Below, in pieces: positions 48,363 to 57,096 of a stretch of DNA of 64,000 nucleotides. The position numbers and the translations under genes were made by a program. The stretch's first letter is position 1. Every line of letters begins with the position of its first letter. The notes below the pieces were generated by a model that did no database searches, was not told the DNA's origin, and saw only the letters and a program-made list of their open reading frames with translations. The stretch is from Streptomyces noursei (lineage in GTDB: Bacteria; Actinomycetota; Actinomycetes; Streptomycetales; Streptomycetaceae). The DNA lies in NCBI RefSeq assembly GCF_001646665.1, contig NZ_LWBU01000362.1, forward strand, positions 1-64,000. The letters run 5' to 3'.

Positions 48363-50030
48363 TCATCCCTGACTGTTCTGGATTGCTTCGCGAAGGACCT
48401 GGCGGTCGTCGAAGGGGCGGACCACTCCCGCGATGTCCTGGCCCTGCTCGTGGCCCTTGCCGGCGACCAGCACGGTGTCACCGGGCCGGGCGCGCGCCAC
48501 GGCGGCGGCGATCGCGGCGGCCCGGTCCTCGAACACGGCGACCTCGCCGCGTTCGTGGACCGGCACCTCGGCGGCGCCGGCGAGCATGGTGGCGAGGATC
48601 GCGAGGGGGTCCTCGGAACGGGGGTTGTCGGAGGTCAGTACGGCGGTGTCGGCGAGCCGGGCGGCCGCGGCGCCCATGGGGCCGCGCTTGGTGACGTCCC
48701 GGTCGCCGCCGCAGCCGAGGACGACGTGCAGCCGGCCCTCGGTGACCTTGCGCAGGGCGCGCAGGACCGATTCCACGGCGTCCGTCTTGTGGGCGTAGTC
48801 GACGACCGCGAGGTAGTCCTGGCCGGCGTCGACGCGCTCCAGGCGGCCGGGGACGCCGGGGACGGCGGCGACACCGTCGGCGGCGGTCTGGGGGTCGATC
48901 CCGGCCACGGCCAGGGTCACCACCGCGGCGAGTGCGTTGGCGACGTTGAACGTGCCCGGCAGCGGGGCCTTGGCGCGGACCCGCTCGCCCTTGGGCCCGA
49001 GGATGGTGAACGTGCTGCCCAGGGCGCCGACGTGGACGTCCTCGGCGCGCCAGTCGGCGTCGGGGTGGCCCTCGGCGGAGAAGGTGACGACGGGGACGGT
49101 CGCCTCCTTCGCCAGCCTCCTGCCGTACTCGTCGTCGTGGTTGACCACTCCGAGCCGGCTGCGGCGCGGGGTGAACAGCTGCGCCTTCGCCTGGAAGTAG
49201 TCCTCCATGTCGGAGTGGAACTCCATGTGCTCCGGGCTGAGGTTGTTGAAGACGGCGACGTCGAAGACGCAGCCGTCGACCCGGCCGAGCACGAGGGCGT
49301 GGCTGGAGACCTCCATGGCGACCGCCTCGACGCCGCGTTCGCGCATCACCGCGAACAGGGCCTGGAGGTCGGTGGCTTCCGGGGTGGTCCGCTCGGACTT
49401 GATGCGCTCGTCCCCGATGCGCATCTCGACGGTGCCGATGAGCCCGGTCGGGCGGCCGGCGGCCCGGAGGCCGCCCTCGACCAGGTAGGCGGTGGTCGTC
49501 TTGCCCGAGGTGCCGGTGATGCCGATCTGCAGCAGGTCGTTGCCCGGCCGGCCGTAGATGTCGGCTGCGAGCTCGCCCATCCGGCCGCGCGGGTCCTCGG
49601 TGACCAGGACCGGCAGGCCGGTCGTCGCGGCGCGTTCGGCGCCGGAGGGGTCGGTGAGGATCGCGACGGCCCCGAGGTCGGCGGCCTGGCCGGCGAAGTC
49701 GGCGCCGTGCATGCGGGAGCCGGGGAGGGCCGCGTACACGTCTCCGGGGCGCACGGCCCGGGAGTCGTGGGTGATGCCGGTCACCTCCGCGCCGCCCGGC
49801 GCGGGGCTGCCCAGCCGGGTCGCCAGCTCGCCCAGGGGTGTGGGGCGGGCCTGGGCCGGTCGGGGTGCCCCGGGACGTTTCGCGGGGGTGTCCGTCGGGG
49901 TGGTTCGGGACTGATCAGCGTGTGGCACGGCGGTGAGCGTACCGGGCGCACCCGTGATCGGGCTAAATGAGGGCGCCTGGGCAGCGTGGTCGCCGGACCG
50001 CTCGCCGGGGGTGGGGGTGGTGGTCGTCAC
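48363..50030 (-). CDS. murE: UDP-MurNAc-dipeptide:diaminopimelate ligase MurE
   Basis: The 555-aa Mur ligase adds diaminopimelate to UDP-MurNAc-L-Ala-D-Glu. The P-loop is ITGTSGKTTTAYLVEGG, and the DNPR motif in TSDNPRSEDP binds diaminopimelate in this family. Streptomyces walls carry LL-DAP (lineage knowledge). The first about 60 residues are Pro/Thr-rich and disordered before TPLGELATRLG, an extension longer than in E. coli MurE. GTG 50030 (VTTTTPTPGER) has GGGAG 7 nt upstream. It follows ftsI by 17 bp. Confidence 0.95.
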   Translation of the reverse strand: MTTTTPTPGERSGDHAAQAPSFSPITGAPGTLTAVPHADQSRTTPTDTPAKRPGAPRPAQARPTPLGELATRLGSPAPGGAEVTGITHDSRAVRPGDVYAALPGSRMHGADFAGQAADLGAVAILTDPSGAERAATTGLPVLVTEDPRGRMGELAADIYGRPGNDLLQIGITGTSGKTTTAYLVEGGLRAAGRPTGLIGTVEMRIGDERIKSERTTPEATDLQALFAVMRERGVEAVAMEVSSHALVLGRVDGCVFDVAVFNNLSPEHMEFHSDMEDYFQAKAQLFTPRRSRLGVVNHDDEYGRRLAKEATVPVVTFSAEGHPDADWRAEDVHVGALGSTFTILGPKGERVRAKAPLPGTFNVANALAAVVTLAVAGIDPQTAADGVAAVPGVPGRLERVDAGQDYLAVVDYAHKTDAVESVLRALRKVTEGRLHVVLGCGGDRDVTKRGPMGAAAARLADTAVLTSDNPRSEDPLAILATMLAGAAEVPVHERGEVAVFEDRAAAIAAAVARARPGDTVLVAGKGHEQGQDIAGVVRPFDDRQVLREAIQNSQG

Positions 50031-50047
50031 TGGTTGCTCCCGCCGGC

Positions 50048-51982
50048 TCACTCGCCGGGTTTGAACGTGACCGGCATGCGGGGTGCTGGTTTGCCGGTGG
50101 GTGCGACTTGCAGGGTCTTGAGGGCGAACTCCATGACCTTCTTGTGGATGGGGCCGCAGATCTGGCCGCCGAAATAGCTGCCCCTGGTGGGGTTCTGGAT
50201 GGCGCAGTAGACCGTGATCTGCGGGTCGTCGGCGGGCGCGAAGCCCGCGAACGAGGCGGTGTAGCCCTTGTAGCGGCCGAGTTGGGGGTCGACGCGGTTG
50301 GCGGTTCCGGTCTTGCCGGCGACGCGGTAGCCGGGGATGGCGGCCTTGGTCCCGGTGCCCTCGCGGTCGTCGACGACCGATTCGAGCATGGCGGCCAGGG
50401 TCTTGGCGGTCTTCTCGCTGACGACCCTGGTCCGCTCGGGCGCGGGCGCGGGGGTGAAGCGGCCGTCGGGTCCCTTGGTGCCGCGTACGAGGGTGGGCTG
50501 GATGCGTACGCCGCCGTTGGCGATCGTCGAGTAGACGGACGCCGCCTGCATGGCGTTGATGGACAGTCCCTGGCCGAAGGGGATCGTGTACTGCTGCGAG
50601 GTGGACCAGTCCTGCGGCTTGGCCAGGATGCCGGAGGTCTCGCCGGGGTAGCCGAGGCCACTGGGGCGGCCGAGGCCGAACTTGCGCAGGTAGGAGTGGA
50701 GGACCCGGTTGGCCTGGGCCTGGGTGGGGCCCAGCTGGCCGGTGGCGAGGATGGTGCCGATGTTGCTGGACTTGGCCAGGACGCCGTTGAGCGTCAGGTA
50801 CCAGGTGGGGTGGTCGATGTCGTCCTTGAACAGCCGGTCGCCCCGGTGGAGCCGGTTGGGCACGACGACGTGGGTGGACGGCGTGGCGGCGCCCTCCTCC
50901 AGGACGGCGGCCATCGAGATGACCTTGGCGGTGGAGCCGGGTTCGTAGGCGTCCTGGAGGGCGGCGTTGCCCATGGCGGCGGAGTTGGCCTCGGAGAGGT
51001 CGTTGGGGTCGAAGCCGGGCGCGTTGGCCATGGCGAGGATCTCGCCGGTCCGGGCGTTCTGCACTATCACGTAGCCGCGGTCCGCCGCGGACTCCTCCAC
51101 CTGCTGGGTGATGGCCTGCTGGGCGGCCCACTGGATGTCGCGGTCGATGGTCAGCTCGATGTCGGAGCCGGGGACGGCGGGGGTCTCGCGGGCGCCGGCG
51201 GTGGGCACCCGGCGGCCGCCGGACTGGGCGTACTTGATCTTGCCGTCCTTGCCGGCCAGCTCCTTGTCGAGCATGGACTCCAGGCCGCCGCCACCGCGGC
51301 CGTCGGCGTTGACGTAACCCAGTATCCCGGCGGCGAGGGTGCCGTTGGGGTACACGCGCTTGCTGCTGGGCTCGGTGAAGATGCCGGCGAGGACGCTGAC
51401 GCCGGTGCCGCCGGTGCCCTTTTCGGAGCGGGCCTTCTCGGCGAAGACGTTCTTCAGGTCCTTGATCTGGTTCCAGACCTGCGGGGTCTGGCGGCGGGCC
51501 AGCAGCGCGTAGCGGGACTTGGGCGCCTTGAGCTTGGCGACCAGTTCGGCGGGGTCCTTGCCGAGGATCGGCGCGAGGAGCGCGGCGGCCTGCTCCGGGG
51601 CGTCGGGGGCCTTGCTCTCCGCGGGTGTGAACATCTTCGGGTCGGCGGTGATGTCGTACGCGTCGACGCTGGTGGCCAGGGCGATGCCGGCACGGTCGGT
51701 GATCTCGCCGCGCTCGGCGGACAGCGTGTACTCCTGGTACCGGTTCTTCTCCGCCTTGGCCGCGTACGCGTCGGCGTCGACCGCCTGGACCTGGAGGAGG
51801 CGCACGACGAACGCCAGCATGACGAGCGTCAGGCCGAGGCTGACCAGCCTCAGCCGGGGCCGCGGGCTGCCCAGCCGGATGGTGCCCGCGCGGGCGGGCC
51901 GGCGGGCCGGCCGGCGCGGGGGCCGGGCGGCGGGACGGGCGGGGGCCGGAACGCGGCGGCGTGGGGGCTGGGCGGGGGGCAC
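50048..51982 (-). CDS. ftsI: Penicillin-binding protein FtsI (PBP3, septal transpeptidase)
   Basis: The 644-aa class B PBP cross-links septal peptidoglycan. The N-terminus is very Pro/Arg-rich (about 40 residues), followed by one membrane segment (LRLVSLGLTLVMLAFVVRLL), a pedestal domain and the transpeptidase domain. The active-site motifs are S-x-x-K in EPGSTAKVIS, SSN in LAKSSNIGT and KTG in RVAGKTGTANR. GTG 51982 (VPPAQPP) starts it; an AGG of the ftsL end gives a weak ribosome binding site 7 nt upstream. The 4-bp gap suggests translational coupling to ftsL. Confidence 0.96.
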   Translation of the reverse strand: MPPAQPPRRRVPAPARPAARPPRRPARRPARAGTIRLGSPRPRLRLVSLGLTLVMLAFVVRLLQVQAVDADAYAAKAEKNRYQEYTLSAERGEITDRAGIALATSVDAYDITADPKMFTPAESKAPDAPEQAAALLAPILGKDPAELVAKLKAPKSRYALLARRQTPQVWNQIKDLKNVFAEKARSEKGTGGTGVSVLAGIFTEPSSKRVYPNGTLAAGILGYVNADGRGGGGLESMLDKELAGKDGKIKYAQSGGRRVPTAGARETPAVPGSDIELTIDRDIQWAAQQAITQQVEESAADRGYVIVQNARTGEILAMANAPGFDPNDLSEANSAAMGNAALQDAYEPGSTAKVISMAAVLEEGAATPSTHVVVPNRLHRGDRLFKDDIDHPTWYLTLNGVLAKSSNIGTILATGQLGPTQAQANRVLHSYLRKFGLGRPSGLGYPGETSGILAKPQDWSTSQQYTIPFGQGLSINAMQAASVYSTIANGGVRIQPTLVRGTKGPDGRFTPAPAPERTRVVSEKTAKTLAAMLESVVDDREGTGTKAAIPGYRVAGKTGTANRVDPQLGRYKGYTASFAGFAPADDPQITVYCAIQNPTRGSYFGGQICGPIHKKVMEFALKTLQVAPTGKPAPRMPVTFKPGE

Positions 51983-51986
51983 TGCG

Positions 51987-52394
51987 TCACCTGCCGGGCG
52001 TCGTCGGGGCGGTGGGCGGGGCGGGCTCGGCCGTCGCCTTGCTGGGTACGCCCCGGACCGTGCCGTCGGGCCCCAGGAAGGCGGGGCTGCCACCGGGCAC
52101 CATGCCGAGCTCGCGGGCGCGGCGTTCGAGGGCGTCGGGGGCGGAGCGGTCGTCCACGTCCCGCTGGAGCTCCTGCTCCTCGTCGGTCAGTTCGGTGGTC
52201 CGCTTCTTCAGCTCGCTGAGCCGGAAGGAGCCCTCGTTGAGGGAGGAGTTGAGCAGCAGGAGGGTGATCAGGCCGCCGCCCAGGAGCAGGACGACCAGCA
52301 GGACGAAGGGGGTACGGGCCGCGGTGCTCGGCCCGGAGGGCATGAGCCGCGCGAGCCGCGCCGCCCGCCCCTTCAGCGGTCCCGCCTTGGTCAC
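51987..52394 (-). CDS. ftsL: Cell division protein FtsL
   Basis: The 135-aa bitopic protein has a basic cytoplasmic start and one membrane segment (about residues 28–50, TPFVLLVVLLLGGGLITLLLL). A coiled-coil segment follows (about 60–95, LSELKKRTTELTDEEQELQRDVDD), then a disordered Pro/Thr-rich tail. That layout and its place between rsmH and ftsI identify it as FtsL, which has little conserved sequence. GTG 52394 has GGGAGG upstream. An 80-bp gap separates it from rsmH. Confidence 0.92.
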   Translation of the reverse strand: MTKAGPLKGRAARLARLMPSGPSTAARTPFVLLVVLLLGGGLITLLLLNSSLNEGSFRLSELKKRTTELTDEEQELQRDVDDRSAPDALERRARELGMVPGGSPAFLGPDGTVRGVPSKATAEPAPPTAPTTPGR

Positions 52395-52474
52395 CTGTCC
52401 TCCCGGTTCGCCCCGCCGTCGTCCTCGTGGTCCACGTCGCCCGCGCTACGCGTGCGTGCCGTCGGGCCCGCCGC

Positions 52475-53431
52475 TCACAGGTCCTCCTCCCTGATCCGCT
52501 CGGCGCCCCGGAGCCTGGCGGGGGCCGCACGGCGGTTCTCGGCGACCTCCTCCTCCGTGGGAAGTTCGGCACCGCGGGTCAGGAGCTTGAGCTTCGGCTG
52601 GTAGCGCTCGGGCACGACGGGCAGCCCGGGCGGGGCCGTGCTGGTGGCGCCGGCCGCGAAGACCTGCTTGACCAGCCGGTCCTCCAGCGAGTGGTAGGAC
52701 AGGACGGCGATCCGGCCGCCGACCGCGAGCGCCTTCACCGCGGCTGGTACGGCCCGCTCCAGGACGGTCAGCTCGCCGTTGACCTCGATGCGCAGGGCCT
52801 GGAAGGTCCGCTTGGCGGGGTTGCCGCCGGTCCGCTTGGCGGCCTGCGGCAGCGCGTCGCGGATCAGCTCCACGAGGCGGGCGCTGTTGGTGAACGGTTC
52901 CTTCTCCCGTTCCCGTACGACCGCCGCCACGATCCGCTTGGCCTGCTTCTCCTCGCCGTACTGGCGCAGGATGCGGACCAGTTCGCCGGGCGGGTAGGTG
53001 TTGAGGACCTCGGCCGCGCTGATGCCGGTCGTCTGGTCCATCCGCATGTCGAGCGGGGCGTCCTGGGCGTAGGCGAAGCCGCGGTCGGCCTCGTCGAGCT
53101 GCATGGAGGAGACGCCGAGATCGAACAGGACGCCCTGCACGCGCGGGACGCCGAGCCGGTCCAGGACGCCGGGCAGCTCGTCGTACACGGCGTGCACGAG
53201 GGTCGCGCGGTCGCCGAAGGGGGCGAGGCGCTCGCCCGAGAGCCGCAGCGCCTCCTTGTCCCGGTCGAGCGCGATCAGCCGGGCCTCGGGGAAGCGGGTC
53301 AGCAGCGCCTCGCTGTGGCCGCCGAGGCCCAGGGTGCAGTCGACGACCACCGCACCCGGTCGCCCCAGCGCGGGTGCCAGCATGTCCAGGCACCGCTGGA
53401 GCATCACCGGGACGTGTCGGGTCTCGTTCAT
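52475..53431 (-). CDS. rsmH: 16S rRNA (cytosine1402-N4)-methyltransferase RsmH
   Basis: The 318-aa SAM enzyme (formerly MraW) methylates C1402 of 16S rRNA. The SAM motif is [15 protein letters not shown], with [16 protein letters not shown], the [15 protein letters not shown] helix and the C-terminal [12 protein letters not shown] and [17 protein letters not shown] 53431 ([11 protein letters not shown]) has GAGG upstream. An in-frame open stretch up to 53593 lies in the leader and has no ribosome binding site. It is the first gene of the cluster, with a housekeeping promoter about 220 bp upstream. Confidence 0.97.
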   Translation of the reverse strand: MNETRHVPVMLQRCLDMLAPALGRPGAVVVDCTLGLGGHSEALLTRFPEARLIALDRDKEALRLSGERLAPFGDRATLVHAVYDELPGVLDRLGVPRVQGVLFDLGVSSMQLDEADRGFAYAQDAPLDMRMDQTTGISAAEVLNTYPPGELVRILRQYGEEKQAKRIVAAVVREREKEPFTNSARLVELIRDALPQAAKRTGGNPAKRTFQALRIEVNGELTVLERAVPAAVKALAVGGRIAVLSYHSLEDRLVKQVFAAGATSTAPPGLPVVPERYQPKLKLLTRGAELPTEEEVAENRRAAPARLRGAERIREEDL

Positions 53432-53652
53432 GCGCGACCCTCGCTGCGCTCGCTCATGCGCCCTCTCAGATTCGGCGCGGCGTACGTACTGCCGGGTCCC
53501 CGCCCGCTCAGGAAGGGGAGGTCCGCCGGCGCCGGGGAGGCGTCGGCCGACCGGCGAGCGGGAGGAGGCCGAGCCGTACGTACCGCCGCACACGCGGGGG
53601 AGAAACTGCGGATTCGCTGGGATTCGCTCGATGTCTCCGTGAACTTCGCGTC

Positions 53653-53680
53653 ACTTTAGTCCACTCCCCCGCCCGGTCAA
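53653..53680 (-). promoter_or_regulatory. Housekeeping-type promoter of the division/cell-wall cluster
   Basis: On the minus strand TTGACC (53680–53675) and TAAAGT (53658–53653) are separated by 16 bp, a good match to streptomycete HrdB promoters. It points at rsmH with a leader of about 215 nt. Confidence 0.75.
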
Positions 53681-53690
53681 TCAACCGGGC
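53671..53690. promoter_or_regulatory. Dyad over the dcw promoter -35 box
   Basis: GCCCGGT (53671–53677) and ACCGGGC (53684–53690) form a 7-bp inverted repeat around CAATCA, overlapping the -35 box TTGACC. The position suits an operator that would exclude RNA polymerase. The protein is unknown. Confidence 0.5.
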
Positions 53691-53855
53691 AGCGCGTCGC
53701 GCGGGGCGGCCGCGGAAGCGGACGATCAAGGACGAGTCACCTCATCGGCGGCCTTTCGCTCGCCCCTGTGGGTTACCTCACAACAAGGCGCGTTGATGTT
53801 CTTTGTCCCCTCTCACAGCGAGCCGTACGGGCCCGTGACCATTAACGTCTTAGCC

Positions 53856-54404
53856 ATGTCGACTTCCGCATCCGCGCACCCCTCGCCGACCCCGATAGCC
53901 GACGGCGGCACGGTCACGGACCGTCTCGTCGAGGCCAACCGTCGTTACGCCGCCGACTTCACGGACCCCGGCATGGACGCCCGCCCCGTGCTGCGCGTCG
54001 CCGTCGTCGCCTGTATGGACGCCCGGCTCGACCTGCACGCGGCGCTCGGCCTGGAGCTGGGTGACTGCCACACGATCCGCAACGCGGGTGGCGTCGTCAC
54101 GGACGACGTGATCCGTTCGCTCACCATCAGCCAGCGGGCCCTGGGCACGCGCAGTGTGGTGCTGGTGCACCACACGGGCTGCGGCCTGGAGTCCCTCACC
54201 GAGGACTTCCGCCACGAGCTGGAGCAGGAGGTCGGCCAGCGGCCGGCCTGGGCGGTGGAGTCCTTCCGGGACGTCGACCAGGACGTGCGGCAGTCCATGC
54301 AGCGGGTGCGGACCTCGCCGTTCCTGTTGCACACCGACGACATCCGCGGGTTCGTCTTCGACGTGAAGACCGGACTCCTGCGTGAGATCCTCCCGGCTTC
54401 CTGA
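53856..54404 (+). CDS. Beta-class carbonic anhydrase
   Basis: The 182-aa zinc enzyme interconverts CO2 and bicarbonate. The zinc ligands are in ACMDARLD (Cys53, with Asp55 of the dyad) and VHHTGC (His106 and Cys109). RNAGG and TSPFLLHTDDIRGFVFDV complete the pattern of a short beta-CA like mycobacterial Rv1284-type enzymes. ATG 53856 (MSTSASAH) is the start; an in-frame ATG at 53793 reads through promoter-like sequence. It stands alone, divergent from the dcw cluster. Confidence 0.93.
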   Translation: MSTSASAHPSPTPIADGGTVTDRLVEANRRYAADFTDPGMDARPVLRVAVVACMDARLDLHAALGLELGDCHTIRNAGGVVTDDVIRSLTISQRALGTRSVVLVHHTGCGLESLTEDFRHELEQEVGQRPAWAVESFRDVDQDVRQSMQRVRTSPFLLHTDDIRGFVFDVKTGLLREILPAS

Positions 54405-54462
54405 GGTTTTCCGGCACGGGACACCCACCCGGATCGTGCTGTTCCCGACAAATCGCACACGG

Positions 54463-54471
54463 TTGTCCACA
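54463..54471 (+). promoter_or_regulatory. DnaA-box match TTGTCCACA
   Basis: TTGTCCACA is the exact consensus of Streptomyces DnaA boxes. It is a single copy in the 209-bp gap upstream of the MoxR operon, so it is not an origin. It may be a titration or regulatory site, or a chance match. Confidence 0.4.
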
Positions 54472-54474
54472 GCC

Positions 54475-54547
54475 GGGTGACACCTACGGGCAACGGCAAC
54501 AAGAATGCGGGGGTGACACCACTCCTGAATGGTTCGGAGACGGTGTC
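54475..54547. promoter_or_regulatory. Direct repeat and hairpin upstream of the MoxR operon
   Basis: GGGTGACACC occurs at 54475–54484 and again at 54511–54520, 36 bp apart. The second copy also begins a hairpin: GACACC (54515–54520) with GGTGTC (54542–54547), extended by CTCC/GGAG. These sit 65–140 bp before the moxR start and probably take part in its control. Confidence 0.5.
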
Positions 54548-54613
54548 CGTGTTTCAAGGGTGGACCGTGCCGGCAGTCGCGCACGGCCCATGGAACGGGC
54601 CGAGGAGGGCCGT

Positions 54614-55723
54614 GTGACGACCTATGACGATCGAGCGAGCCTCACAGATCTGACCACCACAGCGGAACGGGTCCGCCGGTCGGTGGAGGGTGTGATCGAG
54701 GGCAAGCCCGAGGTCGTACGGCTTTCGCTGACCGTGCTGCTCGCCGAGGGACACCTCCTGATCGAGGATGTCCCCGGCGTCGGCAAGACCATGCTGGCCA
54801 AGGCGCTGGCCCGGTCCATCGACTGCTCCGTGCGGCGTATCCAGTTCACGCCCGACCTGCTGCCGTCGGACATCACCGGTGTCTCGATCTACGACCAGCA
54901 GCGGCGCGAGTTCGAGTTCAAGCCCGGCGCGATCTTCGCGCAGATAGTGATCGGCGACGAGATCAACCGCGCCTCGCCGAAGACCCAGTCGGCGCTGCTG
55001 GAGTCGATGGAGGAGCGCCAGGTCACCATGGACGGGCAGAGCTACGAACTGCCCAGCCCCTTCATGGTGGTCGCCACCCAGAACCCGGTCGAGATGGAGG
55101 GCACGTACCCGCTGCCCGAGGCCCAGCGCGACCGGTTCATGGCCCGTGTGTCGATCGGTTACCCCAGCGCCGAGGCCGAGCTGCAGATGCTCGACGTCCA
55201 CGGCGGCGTGTCGCCGCTGGACGACCTCCAGCCCGTGGCGCACGCCCACGACATCGTGAAGCTGATCGACGCCGTGCGCGGGGTGCACGTCTCCGAGGCG
55301 GTCCGGCGGTACGCCGTGGAGCTCGTCGCAGCCACCCGCACCCACCCGGACCTCAGACTCGGCGCCTCGCCGCGCGCCACCCTGCACCTGCTGCGCGCCG
55401 CGAAGGCGTCCGCCGCGCTCAGCGGCCGCGACTACGCGCTCCCGGACGACGTCCAGGCACTGGCCGTCGCGGTCCTGGCGCACCGGCTGCTGCCCACCGC
55501 CCAGGCCCAGATGAACCGGCGCACCTCCGAGCAAGTCGTGCGGGACATCCTCCAGCGCACCCCGGTGCCGACCGCCGCCCCGCCCGCGGCCCCGCCGCAC
55601 GGCGGCCGCATGCACGGCTCCCCGCTGTCCGGCGGCCGGATGCCCGGCGGCCAGGCCCCGGGCGGCCCGGGCAACGGCGCCCCGCTGTACGGCCAGCAGC
55701 AGCCCGGCGCACGGCGGCTGTGA
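54614..55723 (+). CDS. MoxR-family AAA+ ATPase
   Basis: The 369-aa protein has Walker A DVPGVGKT (residues 52–59), Walker B IVIGDEINRA (111–120) and sensor-1 VATQNP, as in MoxR chaperone ATPases. MoxR proteins work with VWA or DUF58 partners in complex assembly. The last about 45 residues are a Gly/Pro/His-rich tail (HGGRMHG…). GTG 54614 has GGAGGG 4–5 nt upstream. The stop overlaps the DUF58 gene (GTGA), forming the operon moxR–DUF58–transglutaminase. Confidence 0.95.
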   Translation: MTTYDDRASLTDLTTTAERVRRSVEGVIEGKPEVVRLSLTVLLAEGHLLIEDVPGVGKTMLAKALARSIDCSVRRIQFTPDLLPSDITGVSIYDQQRREFEFKPGAIFAQIVIGDEINRASPKTQSALLESMEERQVTMDGQSYELPSPFMVVATQNPVEMEGTYPLPEAQRDRFMARVSIGYPSAEAELQMLDVHGGVSPLDDLQPVAHAHDIVKLIDAVRGVHVSEAVRRYAVELVAATRTHPDLRLGASPRATLHLLRAAKASAALSGRDYALPDDVQALAVAVLAHRLLPTAQAQMNRRTSEQVVRDILQRTPVPTAAPPAAPPHGGRMHGSPLSGGRMPGGQAPGGPGNGAPLYGQQQPGARRL

Positions 55724-57096
55724 TGGCGGCCGGGGGGTCCGCCGGCCGGGACGACGGCGACACCACGGGCGGGGTACGGGCCGCCCTCGGCGGCCTCACC
55801 ACACGCGGCCGGTCCTTCCTGGCGGCCGGCGTCGCCGCGGCGGTCTGCGCCTACGTACTGGGGCAGGGCGACCTGCTGCGCGTGGGGCTGCTGCTCGCCG
55901 TCCTGCCGCTGGTGTGCGTGCTGGTGCTGTACCGCACCCGCTACCAGGTGGCCGGCAGCCGGCGGCTGTCGCCGCAGCGGGTGCCGGCCGGCGCCGAGGC
56001 GCGCGTGCACCTGCGCATGGAGAACGTCTCGCGGCTGCCCACGGGGCTGCTGATGCTCCAGGACCACGTGCCGTACGTGCTGGGGCCGCGGCCGCGGTTC
56101 GTGCTGGACCGGGTCGAGGCCGGCGGGCGCCGCGAGGTGTCCTACCGGGTGCGGTCGGACCTGCGGGGGCGCTACCCCCTCGGGCCGCTCCAGCTGCGCC
56201 TGAGCGACCCCTTCGGGATGTGCGAGCTGACCCGTTCGTTCAGCGCCTACGACATGCTCACCGTCATCCCGCGCACCGAGCCGCTGCCGCCCGGGCGGCT
56301 GCCGGGCGAGGCGACGGGGTACGGCGAGGGGCGCCAGCGGTCGCTGGCGCTGGCCGGCGAGGACGACCTCATCCCCCGCGAGTACCGCTACGGCGACGAC
56401 CTGCGGCGGGTGCACTGGCGGTCCACCGCCAAGTACGGCGAGCTGATGGTGCGCCGCGAGGAGCAGCCGCAGCGGGCCAGGTGCACGGTCCTGCTGGACA
56501 CCCGTGAGGCGGGCTACCAGGGCTCCGGACCGGACTCCGCCTTCGAGTGGGCGGTGTCCGGCGCCGCCTCGGTGGTGGTGCACATGCTGGAACAGGGCTT
56601 CACCGTCCGGCTGCTCACCGACGAGGGCAGCCCGCTGCCCGGCGACGGCCCGGACGGCATCACCGGCTCCGCCCAGGACTCCGCCGAGGCGGCGGGGATG
56701 ATGCTGGACGCGCTCGCGGTGGTCGACCACTCCGACGGAGCGGGGCTCTCGCGCGCGTACGACCTGCTGAGCGGCGGGAACGAGGGACTGCTGGTCGCCT
56801 TCGTCGGCGACCTGGACGAGGAGCAGGCCGCGGTGGCCGCCCGGATGCGGCAGCGCAGCGGCGCCGCCGTCGCCTTCGTCCTCGACAGCGGAACCTGGCT
56901 GACCGGAGGCGCCGTGCCCGGCGCCGTGGAGGACAGGCTGCGGCGGCTGCGCGACGCGGGGTGGACCGCGGTGGCCGTACCACCGGGGGCGTCGCTCTCC
57001 GAACTGTGGCGGCACGCGGGCCGGGCCCCTGCGACGCAGGGTGCGACGGGTGACGGTACGAGTGGGATGACCGGGGTTTCGGGGGGTTGGTCATGA
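55720..57096 (+). CDS. DUF58-domain membrane protein
   Basis: The 458-aa protein has two membrane segments near the N-terminus (about residues 30–70) and then the DUF58 domain with its hallmark YRYGDDLRRVHWRSTAKYGELMVRRE. A VWA-like C-terminal half follows (CTVLLDTREAGY … AFVLDSGTWLTGG). DUF58 proteins pair with MoxR ATPases. GTG 55720 or ATG 55723 starts it; both overlap or abut the moxR stop. Its stop overlaps the transglutaminase start as ATGA. Confidence 0.94.
   Translation: MMAAGGSAGRDDGDTTGGVRAALGGLTTRGRSFLAAGVAAAVCAYVLGQGDLLRVGLLLAVLPLVCVLVLYRTRYQVAGSRRLSPQRVPAGAEARVHLRMENVSRLPTGLLMLQDHVPYVLGPRPRFVLDRVEAGGRREVSYRVRSDLRGRYPLGPLQLRLSDPFGMCELTRSFSAYDMLTVIPRTEPLPPGRLPGEATGYGEGRQRSLALAGEDDLIPREYRYGDDLRRVHWRSTAKYGELMVRREEQPQRARCTVLLDTREAGYQGSGPDSAFEWAVSGAASVVVHMLEQGFTVRLLTDEGSPLPGDGPDGITGSAQDSAEAAGMMLDALAVVDHSDGAGLSRAYDLLSGGNEGLLVAFVGDLDEEQAAVAARMRQRSGAAVAFVLDSGTWLTGGAVPGAVEDRLRRLRDAGWTAVAVPPGASLSELWRHAGRAPATQGATGDGTSGMTGVSGGWS

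Larger units (their letters stand above)
53432..53855. other. 424-bp gap: divergent control region of rsmH/dcw and carbonic anhydrase
   Basis: No gene is convincing here, and no mraZ is present. It holds the minus-strand dcw promoter at 53653–53680 with its dyad, a 215-nt leader for rsmH, and direct repeats of GATTCGCT at 53611–53618 and 53621–53628 in that leader. Toward 53700–53850 lies the plus-strand promoter region for the carbonic anhydrase, AT-richer, with no clear boxes. Confidence 0.65.

Noticed and set aside
53432-53593. An in-frame N-terminal extension of rsmH
   Set aside because: It lies in the mRNA leader below the mapped-looking promoter, lacks a ribosome binding site, and the ATG at 53431 matches the family start.
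53432-53855. An mraZ gene at the head of the cluster
   Set aside because: No frame there resembles MraZ, and streptomycete clusters are known to lack it at this point.
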